From NCBI RefSeq assembly GCF_002127655.1, contig NZ_NEHB01000004.1:149408-186704 (forward strand): a DNA stretch of 37,297 nt, read 5' to 3'. The DNA comes from Janthinobacterium sp. GW456P. Its GTDB lineage: Bacteria > Pseudomonadota > Gammaproteobacteria > Burkholderiales > Burkholderiaceae_D. Below the pieces are notes generated by a model. That model was not told the origin of the DNA, did not search any database, and saw nothing but the letters and a program-made list of their open reading frames with translations. Made by a program: the position numbers and the translations under genes. This document shows, one piece after another, positions 8,050-16,100 of the stretch (position 1 is its first letter; every line of letters begins with the position of its first letter).

Positions 8050-9879
8050 ATGTGCGGCATCGTCGGCGCGGTAGCGCAACGTAATATCACTCCCATCCTG
8101 GTCGAAGGCTTGAAGCGCCTGGAATACCGCGGCTACGATTCCTGCGGCATCGCCCTGCATGCCGATGGCCGGCTGCAGCGTTCGCGCTCCACCTCGCGCG
8201 TGGCCGAGCTGGAAAAGCAGATCGGCGAAGAAGGCTTGAGCGGTTTTACGGGCATCGCCCACACGCGCTGGGCCACGCATGGCGCCCCTGTCTCGTTCAA
8301 TGCCCACCCGCACTTTTCCCCAACGGAAGAGAACGCACGCGTGGCGCTGGTGCATAACGGCATCATCGAAAACCACGACGAACTGCGCGCCGAACTGACG
8401 GCTCTCGGTTACGTCTTCCAGAGCCAGACGGACACGGAAGTGATCGCCCACCTGGTCGAGCACATGTATAACGGCGACCTGTTCGAGACCGTGCAGCAGG
8501 CCGTGAAACGCCTCGACGGCGCGTACGCGATCGCCGTCTTCTGCCGCGACGAGCCGCACCGCGTGGTGGCCGCGCGCCAGGGCTCGCCCCTGATCGTCGG
8601 CCTGGGTAACGGTGAAAACTTTGTCGCCTCGGACGCCATGGCGCTGGCCGGCACGACCGACCAGATCATCTACCTGGAAGAAGGCGACGTGGTCGACCTG
8701 CAACTGTCGCGCTGCTGGATCGTCGACGTCGACGGCAAGCCCGTCGAGCGCGAAGTGAAAACCGTGCATGCGCACACGGGCGCGGCCGAGCTGGGCCCGT
8801 ACCGCCACTACATGCAGAAGGAAATCTTCGAGCAGCCGCGCGCCATCGGCGACACCTTGGAAGGCGTGACGGGCATCATGCCGGAATTGTTCGGCGACGG
8901 CGCCTATAAAATCTTCAAGCAGATCGACCGCGTGCTGATCCTCGCCTGCGGCACCAGCTCGTATGCGGGCATGACGGCAAAATACTGGATCGAGTCGATC
9001 GCCAAAGTACCTGTCAGCGTGGAAGTGGCCAGCGAATACCGCTACCGCGACAGCGTGCCGCACCCGAACACCCTGGTCGTTACCATTTCGCAAAGCGGCG
9101 AGACGGCCGACACCCTGGCCGCCCTGAAACATGCGCGCAGCCTGGGCATGCAGCACACCCTGACCATCTGCAACGTGGCCACCAGCGCCATGGTGCGCGA
9201 GTGCGCCCTGGCCTACATCACGCGCGCCGGCGTGGAAGTGGGCGTGGCCTCCACCAAGGCGTTCACGACGCAGCTGGCGGGCCTGTTCCTGCTGACGCTG
9301 TGCCTGGCGCAAGTCAATGGCCACCTGTCCGAAGAGCAGGAAGCGGCGCACCTGAAAGCCATGCGCCACCTGCCCGTCGCCATCGCTTCCGTGCTGGCGC
9401 TGGAACCGCAGATCATCGCCTGGTCCGAGGAATTCGCGCGCAAGGAAAACGCCCTCTTCCTGGGCCGCGGCATGCACTACCCGATCGCCCTGGAAGGCGC
9501 GTTAAAACTGAAGGAAATCTCGTACATCCACGCCGAAGCGTATCCGGCCGGCGAATTGAAACACGGCCCGCTGGCCCTGGTGACGAATGAAATGCCAGTC
9601 GTCACCATCGCGCCGAATGACGCCCTGATCGAAAAACTCAAATCGAACATGCAGGAAGTGCGCGCCCGCGGCGGCCAGCTGTACGTCTTTGCCGACGTCG
9701 ATTCCCGCATCAACTCGGGCGAAGGCCTGCACGTCATCCGCCTGCCCGAGCACTACGGCGACTTGTCGCCGATCCTGCACGTGGTCGCGCTGCAATTGCT
9801 GGCGTACCACACGGCACTGGCACGGGGCACGGATGTGGACAAACCAAGGAATCTGGCGAAGTCGGTGACGGTGGAGTAA
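8050..9879 (+). CDS. glmS: Glutamine-fructose-6-phosphate aminotransferase GlmS
   Basis: A 609-residue enzyme that makes glucosamine-6-phosphate from fructose-6-phosphate and glutamine, the entry step of amino-sugar synthesis. The glutaminase domain begins [10 protein letters not shown] with Cys2 as nucleophile after Met removal. Two SIS sugar-isomerase domains follow ([14 protein letters not shown] and the later [20 protein letters not shown]). The protein ends in the invariant [17 protein letters not shown] ribosome binding site precedes the ATG. The DNA encoding the conserved C-terminus is the classical recognition site of TnsD in Tn7-type transposons; here an element starts 20 bp after the stop. 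The gene is intact, as expected for this harmless insertion mode. Confidence 0.98.
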   Translation: MCGIVGAVAQRNITPILVEGLKRLEYRGYDSCGIALHADGRLQRSRSTSRVAELEKQIGEEGLSGFTGIAHTRWATHGAPVSFNAHPHFSPTEENARVALVHNGIIENHDELRAELTALGYVFQSQTDTEVIAHLVEHMYNGDLFETVQQAVKRLDGAYAIAVFCRDEPHRVVAARQGSPLIVGLGNGENFVASDAMALAGTTDQIIYLEEGDVVDLQLSRCWIVDVDGKPVEREVKTVHAHTGAAELGPYRHYMQKEIFEQPRAIGDTLEGVTGIMPELFGDGAYKIFKQIDRVLILACGTSSYAGMTAKYWIESIAKVPVSVEVASEYRYRDSVPHPNTLVVTISQSGETADTLAALKHARSLGMQHTLTICNVATSAMVRECALAYITRAGVEVGVASTKAFTTQLAGLFLLTLCLAQVNGHLSEEQEAAHLKAMRHLPVAIASVLALEPQIIAWSEEFARKENALFLGRGMHYPIALEGALKLKEISYIHAEAYPAGELKHGPLALVTNEMPVVTIAPNDALIEKLKSNMQEVRARGGQLYVFADVDSRINSGEGLHVIRLPEHYGDLSPILHVVALQLLAYHTALARGTDVDKPRNLAKSVTVE

Positions 9880-9899
9880 GGCGGACGGGGACTGAGGTG
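9840..9899 (+). other. attTn7-type attachment site (glmS 3' end plus target duplication)
   Basis: The last glmS codons ([13 protein letters not shown]) form the conserved TnsD-binding part of attTn7. The insertion point lies 15-20 bp past the TAA, close to the distance used by Tn7 itself. The bases 9895-9899 (AGGTG) are the left copy of the 5-bp target duplication. Confidence 0.8.
9895..9899. repeat. Left target-site duplication AGGTG
   Basis: AGGTG directly before the transposon tip; the same five bases follow the right tip at 32876-32880. Five bp is the duplication size of Tn7-type transposition. Confidence 0.85.
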
Positions 9900-9968
9900 T
9901 GAATAATTTAAATTGTGTATGTCACATGCTAAATTGTGTATGTCACAGCTTAAATTATGTTTGTCACA
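9900..9968 (+). repeat. Left (glmS-proximal) transposon end with three packed TnsB-type sites
   Basis: The 8-bp tip TGAATAAT (9900-9907) is followed by three 19-bp repeats of the form TTAAATTGTGTATGTCACA at 9908-9926, 9929-9947 and 9950-9968. They start exactly 21 bp apart, about two helical turns. The third has ATGTTTGTCACA at its end. Dense packing like this is seen in the right end of Tn7, the end that also faces glmS there. Confidence 0.88.
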
Positions 9969-10124
9969 TTGGTTGGTTAGGCTGTGAGTCGAAACAATAA
10001 ATTCTGTCGGACTTTTTGCACAAGCAAACTCTACTTGTCGTTAAACACGTTCGCGTGGCCAAACAATTAAGTTTTACATAATTAATTAATACAGCTTCGG
10101 TCTAAGCATTCTCGTTCGTGACAC

Positions 10125-10224
10125 AAGGATTGGAAATCCTTGTGTCGTTGGTTCGATTCCTCACCGGCCACCAAGAACATCGTTCACGCAACGCCGACCC
10201 ATACAAGTGGGCGTTGCCGTTTCT
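10125..10224 (+). repeat. tRNA-3'-end-like direct repeat, copy 1
   Basis: The segment begins with an anticodon-arm-like hairpin (ACACAAGGA, loop TTGGAAA, TCCTTGTGT). It continues with GGTTCGATTCC like a T arm and ends GGCCACCA followed by AGAACATC. No matching 5' tRNA half exists and the T stem pairs poorly, so this is not a working tRNA. A related copy lies at 11781-11884; the core from TCCTTGTGTC to CACGCAA is largely identical. The two copies flank the deaminase/dUTPase-fold pair and may be relic attachment sites from integration into a tRNA gene. Nothing else is recognisable between 9969 and 10368. Confidence 0.55.
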
Positions 10225-10368
10225 AAGGTTAATAGCCTTTGTGTCTGGTCTATTTCCGGTACTCAGCACCAATCGCCTAGCCCCCATAGCGTCCAACTCG
10301 CCCAGATGACCAATGTTGAAGGCGCCCCATTGTTTCATAACTAGGAAAGAGTCACTGTGGTGCGAATA

Positions 10369-10869
10369 TTATCGGAAATTCGTAGCGGTCAAGTAACGAA
10401 CCTTGACGCCACCTTCTCGGAGGATGCGTAAAGCCGCGCGCTGTGACGTTAGCCACCGCTCTTCGCCTGCAAACCCCCCTGCAAAAACCGCCCGTTTAAT
10501 TCCGGACCAGATTATTGCTCTCGCACAATCACTGCACGGAAAACGCGTGCAGTAGATTGTCGCATTACTCATATCCGCCTTCGCAAGAAAAGCTTTGAAT
10601 ATGGCCGCTCGTTCAGCGTGTTCGATTAGATGATATCGATCGTCTTCTGTCACAACCATGCCAGATATTTCAAGGCTATGCTTAAGTTCAGGGGGCAAGA
10701 TATTGGCAGAGCGCGCTATTTGATACCTGCCTTCGGCAATAATCACGCCAACGGCTGACTGCGGTACAATTTTCCCCTTCGGATCGTCAGTAGAAGATCT
10801 TTCAGCGAAGGCTTCTGACATGTAAAAAATGTCGGCTTCGGTTTTGTTGAGGAATTCTGGTATGTCCAC
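10369..10869 (-). CDS. dCMP/cytidine deaminase family protein
   Basis: A 166-residue zinc-dependent deaminase. The catalytic motifs are intact: H84-A85-E86 (zinc ligand and proton-shuttling Glu) and P111-C112-x2-C115 (zinc ligands). The size and the TIYCTRFPCSDCARAIIWSG context place it with the dCMP deaminase/ComEB branch. A substrate of dCMP or a related nucleotide is inference. The GTG start at 10867-10869 lies only 16 bp from the GTG start of the divergent gene at 10886, so promoters must overlap coding sequence or the true start is internal (for example Met17). With the dUTPase-fold neighbour it suggests a nucleotide-pool module, a theme in phage defence. Confidence 0.8.
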   Translation of the reverse strand: MDIPEFLNKTEADIFYMSEAFAERSSTDDPKGKIVPQSAVGVIIAEGRYQIARSANILPPELKHSLEISGMVVTEDDRYHLIEHAERAAIFKAFLAKADMSNATIYCTRFPCSDCARAIIWSGIKRAVFAGGFAGEERWLTSQRAALRILREGGVKVRYLTATNFR

Positions 10870-10885
10870 TTTGACGAGGTAATTT

Positions 10886-11668
10886 GTGCTTACAAAACTT
10901 GAGATTCAGGGTGCTGGGATTGTACATCATAGTGTCACGGCAGGAGAGCGAGCCTCCACATATGATGCAACCGTAGGCACCATCATGTACGAAGGGAAAG
11001 TTGTCTCTGGAAGCTCATTTACCTTAGAGCCACGGGGTGTCGTCTGGGTTATCTCGACGGAAGAAATTGAGACAAAGGAAAACCACACTGCACTTGCGAC
11101 ACTCAAAACTAGCTGGGCGCACCAAGGCGTCTTTGCTCTTAACGTCGGCGTCATAGATCCGGGCTGGTTTGGTCCAATCGCAACTGCGCTTGTAAACTTC
11201 AGTAATGAGCCTTTTGAACTTAAGAAAGGCATGCCCTTCTTGCGATTGGTGTTCATTCAACATGCCGCGACAGGTGTTGCAACGAATCGACAAGATATGG
11301 CCACCTACACCGCAGATATGAGAAAGAAGTCAAAGGGTTTTTCGAAGTCTTTTCTAAACATGCACACGTTAGTCAAGGAAGTGGAGACTGAAGTTTTCAA
11401 GTTGCCGAAGTGGGCGTTCTACGGCGTTTGGGCAGCACTTATTGTAGCGGTAGCCTCAATCTTCGCGCCTATTGCTTTCACTGTCTTTACATCCGGCCAG
11501 GATCAACAAATGAAGATGGCCCAACTATTGCAGCGTGTAGACGATCTTGAGGCCAAGTCAAAAGAGGCTGCTGCCGACGCCAAGGTCGCTCGATCCATTT
11601 CGCCGCAAAAGTCAGAATCTTCCGATAACCTTACGCTGAAGTCTGCGCAAGATAAGCGCAAGAAGTAA
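10886..11668 (+). CDS. Membrane-anchored dUTPase/dCTP-deaminase-fold protein
   Basis: A 260-residue protein from the GTG at 10886 with GAGG upstream. Residues 1-126 resemble the trimeric dUTPase/dCTP-deaminase fold: YDATVG (26-31), FTLEPRGVVWV (45-55), the hallmark IDPGW (90-94) and LKKGMPFLRLVF (112-123). Aligned by eye to dCTP deaminase, the Ser-x3-Arg motif reads TSWAH (75-79) and the catalytic Glu after DPGW appears replaced by Ala, so catalysis is doubtful. A single transmembrane helix spans about 176-202 (WAFYGVWAALIVAVASIFAP), then a short coiled-coil-like region (207-230) and a basic tail. It may be a nucleotide-sensing or nucleotide-binding membrane protein working with the divergent deaminase. 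That role is inference. Confidence 0.7.
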   Translation: MLTKLEIQGAGIVHHSVTAGERASTYDATVGTIMYEGKVVSGSSFTLEPRGVVWVISTEEIETKENHTALATLKTSWAHQGVFALNVGVIDPGWFGPIATALVNFSNEPFELKKGMPFLRLVFIQHAATGVATNRQDMATYTADMRKKSKGFSKSFLNMHTLVKEVETEVFKLPKWAFYGVWAALIVAVASIFAPIAFTVFTSGQDQQMKMAQLLQRVDDLEAKSKEAAADAKVARSISPQKSESSDNLTLKSAQDKRKK

Positions 11669-11780
11669 CGTCCATCTGTGGCCTAAGATACGCTACAAGT
11701 ACTCGCGCGTTGTCGATTGACATCAAATGGCAAATTTCCGGGAAGAATTCCTTAGGTAGCGGCCAATGGCCCGCTGCGCC

Positions 11781-11884
11781 AGGATTTGTGAAATTCCTTG
11801 TGTCAGTGGTTCGAGCCCGTACCGGACCACCAAGAACATCCTCACGCAATGCAATAACTCATGTAAGTGATCGTTGTCGTTTCT
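11781..11884 (+). repeat. tRNA-3'-end-like direct repeat, copy 2
   Basis: Contains CCTTGTGTCAGTGGTTCGAG, then ACCGGACCACCAAGAACATC and CTCACGCAA, closely matching copy 1 at 10125-10224 in the same orientation. The later part ends in GTTGTCGTTTCT versus GTTGCCGTTTCT in copy 1. Together the copies bracket a 1.6-kb cassette holding the deaminase/dUTPase-fold pair. Confidence 0.55.
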
Positions 11885-11936
11885 GGTTGGTGCTTGTAGT
11901 CCACGTGCCCATTCATTTCTGGCCCTGTCGCCCCTG

Positions 11937-12443
11937 TCACGTTGACGAGGGGGCCACGCGGCGGTCCACCTCCCCAAGTTGTCGCGCCCACCAAGCTATC
12001 GCTTCGTCCAATAGTGTGCGACCGTCCTCACCCTCAAATACTCCCGCACCCATTGGTCGATATATGTTCTCCTCTAGGAGAAACTGTCTGACGACATCAA
12101 ACCCATCATGTTGTTGCAAGTGTGCCATTATTGCTACCGGCCCCTCGGTGATCTCGGATTCGTATTCCTTCAGGATGCTGTTCCGTTCACGTTCGATGAA
12201 GTCGCGGAAAATTGCATTCTCGTCTCCAGATCGCCATGACTTGTGCAGGGTATTCGCCTCCCGCTTTACCGCCGGATCATCGTTCCCGTCAACCTTGTCC
12301 AGAACGTGACCTACAGCACGCAGCAGAACGACCGCTAGCACCCAGTAGAGGCGCCATTCTATGTGGCCTAATTCGTTCTCCAATTTTTCACGCACGAACA
12401 TCGCGTCCTGCAGCACGAGGCGCGCTTTGGGTACTCTCGTCAT
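11937..12443 (-). CDS. Hypothetical protein
   Basis: A 168-residue protein I do not recognise. It starts MTRVPKARLVLQDAMFVREK, has a moderately hydrophobic stretch near residues 26-47 (HIEWRLYWVLAVVLLRAVGH) that could be buried or membrane-associated, and is otherwise acidic and charged (ERERNSILKEYESEITEG). It lies between the second tRNA-like repeat and vsr and reads opposite to vsr. Its codon use fits the transposon cargo. It could belong to either cargo module or to neither. No catalytic motif is visible. Confidence 0.55.
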   Translation of the reverse strand: MTRVPKARLVLQDAMFVREKLENELGHIEWRLYWVLAVVLLRAVGHVLDKVDGNDDPAVKREANTLHKSWRSGDENAIFRDFIERERNSILKEYESEITEGPVAIMAHLQQHDGFDVVRQFLLEENIYRPMGAGVFEGEDGRTLLDEAIAWWARQLGEVDRRVAPSST

Positions 12444-12632
12444 ATTGTTACTTAGTCAAAAAATCAGTCAGTGTTTGGTACGGGACGAAACGTTTTAGCC
12501 AGCATGAGGAAGTGGCGCCTTTTATCGAAAACCCTTCGGAGACCAAAGGGTGTACGATTTTCGTCGAAACACACTAATACGGCGCTGTCCGGCGCCGTGC
12601 TCTACACTTAACACAATAATTTATAGAGGCCG

Positions 12633-13058
12633 ATGGTGGACGTAATTAGTCCTGAACAAAGAAGCCGGATCATGGCTGCCAACAAGAGTCGCAATACCAA
12701 GCCTGAACTCGCCATACGCCGAATGTTACACGCTATGGGTTTCCGCTTTCGTCTGCATCGCAAGGATCTCCCCGGCTGTCCCGACGTCGTACTGCCAAAA
12801 TACAATGCAGTTATTCTGGTGAACGGTTGCTTTTGGCATCAACACGCCGGATGCAAGCTCGCGAGCAAACCCTCCACACGAAAGGAGTTCTGGGAAGCCA
12901 AGCTATCCCAGAATGTCAAGCGTGACAGCGAAAATGCCGCCAAGCTAACTGCACTTGGCTGGCGGGTAATTGTTGTCTGGGAATGTGAACTCCAGAAATC
13001 AAATGATCTAGCCCAGCGCCTCGCGTACTCCCTAAAAAATCACCAAGCAAACTCATAA
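12633..13058 (+). CDS. vsr: Very short patch repair endonuclease Vsr
   Basis: A 141-residue protein. Vsr nicks DNA 5' to the T of T:G mismatches that arise when 5-methylcytosine deaminates, starting short-patch repair by DNA polymerase I. The family signature is complete: MAANKSRNTKPELAIRR, the catalytic Asp51 in GCPDVVLP, NGCFWHQH with His69/His71, a Cys (GC-K) for structural zinc, and GWRVIVVWECEL. Length is that of E. coli Vsr. It is convergent with the dptH-like gene, and the element's C5 methyltransferase is 9.3 kb away at the other edge of the operon. Vsr genes normally accompany a C5 methyltransferase, so it marks the far border of one functional module. Confidence 0.95.
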   Translation: MVDVISPEQRSRIMAANKSRNTKPELAIRRMLHAMGFRFRLHRKDLPGCPDVVLPKYNAVILVNGCFWHQHAGCKLASKPSTRKEFWEAKLSQNVKRDSENAAKLTALGWRVIVVWECELQKSNDLAQRLAYSLKNHQANS

Positions 13059-13126
13059 CTCGGCAAATAGTATACCTGCCGATCGTTGGTAGTCTTGGAA
13101 CAACAATGTCCATGCTGTTCTCCACG

Positions 13127-16100
13127 TCAACTGAGTGCCCTCAACACACCCGATGTCTCGACAACAACGCCCATATCCATTAATGCAGAAACTAGATATG
13201 CGACGTTTAATCTAGCAGGGTCCACGCCGTCGACGTGCAACTCAGATCGAGCAACTCCTCCTGATTCTCGGATTGAGTCAAAAACAAGCATCATTGGATA
13301 CCCAATGGTTTTCACGATCGTCGGCTGAAACTGCGGATTCGACACAATTGCCTGGAACATTGACAACTGAACGATTTGGTCATCAGGTACAAGTCCACCG
13401 ACGAGTCGTGTTATATCTCGAACTCGATCTCGATCCGCACCATTTCCATGGATAATTTTTGTGTTCAATGATGCGGAGACGTCTGCCGGGAAATCCGTCG
13501 GATATTGGGACGAAAGGAGTACTCCAACACCGTAGGCCCTGCACTCACGCACGAACTGCAATAGGAAATCCGAATCTAGCACTCGGTGGGCTTCATCAAA
13601 TGCAAAAAATTGCCGCAGGTGCCCAGAGTGTTCGCGCGCATTGTAGTACCGGTGTGCGGACATCACCAGGATCTTTGCCACAGCATTCTTGATCTTGTCG
13701 CTCTGTATTTGGCTCAAATCAACTACGATTGACCCGTTCAACATAGTGTCAAATCGAGTCAAGCGTGAACTCGGCGGGAATATCCCGAGATCGAACAAGG
13801 GATCCAAGCGATTGTATGCGTTCGGGTTGGTATCGCGAAGTTTGTCACCAACGTCATTGAAGTCGGGATAATCGATGTCCGAGCGAACTTCAACCGTACC
13901 TCTCGATTGAATACCTCGTGCTTCAAAGCATTCTCGAATTGCATTTTTTACCGCAACTTCCTGTTGATCCCCGAGACCAAAGGTTTTCTTAAAAATATCA
14001 ACTAACCCGTTGATGTGTTCCGAGATAGGAAGATATTCTTTTGGCGAACCTGGTCTACGCAAAGGAACCGGTATCAATGGATTGAAGGGAAGGCCGTCGA
14101 ACGTCACGTATTGCGGCTGTAATCTCGCTTTTTTTACAAAATGTTCGTCACTAGCAAAATCGTTCTTAAAATCCAATAGGAGAACATTGCGGTTTTGTTC
14201 CCTCAATCGCGACACAATTGCCTTAATTAGCTGCGTTTTTCCCTTGCCCGATGAGCCGGTCACCATAACATTGTAATTGTCGAGCGGGGTTTTCCGGTTC
14301 TGTGGATCGTAAAAAAACTTTAAACCATCGGCGGTACCTAGCAGCACCGGTTCCAATGCCTGAAGGGGAACCACGGTGTCCTCATCCTTCACTGTACTCA
14401 CCGTCGTATTGTTGTTGGCGGACACAGGTGCTATTTCTTGACCTGTTATTACGGCATCACTGGCTGGCATCGATTGCAGCTCTTGATCTCCTTCTTTTTC
14501 ACTTTCCACTACATTGTCCCGCACAAACTCGCCAGTGTCATTAGCACATTCTTGCTCACTTCCAATGGCATCAAATAGAGGGTCAAACTCCTGTGCAAGA
14601 CGATCACGAACAGCGCGCAGCTCGGGGGATTCAGAAACCCCAGGCCAATGCCTTGGCCCTACTGTAATCACTAGTCCCTGCCCTTGCGTCCATGATGCAG
14701 CTGGCGCTGTGCAGTCTGTCACTACAACAATCTTGGCTGATCGAGGTGGGACAATCTTGATTTTCCCATCAAGAACTCCTTGCAGTAACTTGGCTTCGAG
14801 ATCTGCGAATGTTGCAGCGTCACCGTTCAATTGCTCCTGCGATAGTCGAAGACCAAATGAGATGAGCGACAACAATGCTAAACGTTCCGGAATTCCAGAA
14901 TTTACTTGGGATGCTTCGAGCAGCTCGTGGATGCGTCTCAATGTCGCGCTGGCTTGCTGTAACGCGGCAGTCGTTTGGTCCGTTCCAAACGTATTGCTGC
15001 TATATTTGCATTCAATAGAGCAACAGGAAATTCCAACGATCCCATCTTGTTGTAGTCCAAGCTGGATAGCTACCAAATCAGCCCTTTGACGTTGCCCTAG
15101 TTCGGCACTGTCCAATGATCCGCCTAATATTTCCCTAAAAGCGTCAACCGGTAGAAGAAAACCACGCAAGCATTTCCCATTGCGAATTGGCGGACGCGCA
15201 ATAGATCCTGGCAAGAACAGTCGAACAGCGGCGACAACACCGATTACCCCTAATGCTTTACTTCCCGATCTTAGACTTTCGCTACCTAAAGCCATTCCAA
15301 CACGTCCCAATTCCCCAAGAACTGCAGGTGCCAGCGGTCGATTTTCGAGTACTGGGCTCTTGTTGAGTTCATGCGACACACTGGCAGGAATTCGTGACAA
15401 TACAAAGTAGCTGTTAAGGGCTCCTGTTAGACTCATGCTGTAGTCCCACAGCGCGGTGCTCTCACCACGCCGAGCTGCGACAGTGACATAGCGAACGAAG
15501 ACCGCAGGATCGACATGATTCCCAGGTATCACGGTCCACAGGTGCTCGAGCGAGGGCGGCAAGTCCGCTTGCCAACTCATTACACGTTCCTCGCCAGGAA
15601 GACTTGCAAGCTTGCTACATACTTGAGTAAAGACATCTCCCAGAGATTCAGCTGTAGAAAGCGGTGAATCACGCTCAAAAGCTCGTGAATTCAATATTCC
15701 ATCAGCCCATGCGCCGACCTGTTTAATTGGGTTTGCGAACGCCGCTAGCAGGCCGTGTCCTCGCGGTAGTGAGACTCGATCCCCCGAGTCCCGCGTCGAT
15801 TTGGCACGACCTGGCGATAGCAAATGAATGTCGTTAAACTGGCGATCAATCACGTCGCTATTGCTGATGCCGTATAGACAAACCGGCGGCTCGCGCCACT
15901 CTTGCGCATCGAGGTCATGTTGACCCGCAACCGCGATATGTATGCCACCTGGCAATTGGCGGCCAACGCTTGACACGTCGTCCCCCTCATATAGAAGCGA
16001 CTGCGCAGACTCGACAAGTCGCGCAGGCGAGTACGATGCATCGGCAACGACAGAAATGGCTCGCCTCGTTGGATATGCGTTGACGAAATCTTGAAGGTAG

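Noticed and set aside
10125..10190. Functional tRNA gene
   Set aside because: Only a 3'-half-like sequence is present; the acceptor 5' strand and D arm are missing and the T stem does not pair. The same holds for 11781-11833.
10886..11668. Active dCTP deaminase or dUTPase
   Set aside because: By eye the catalytic Arg and Glu positions are changed, so an enzymatic call was not made; only the fold is claimed.
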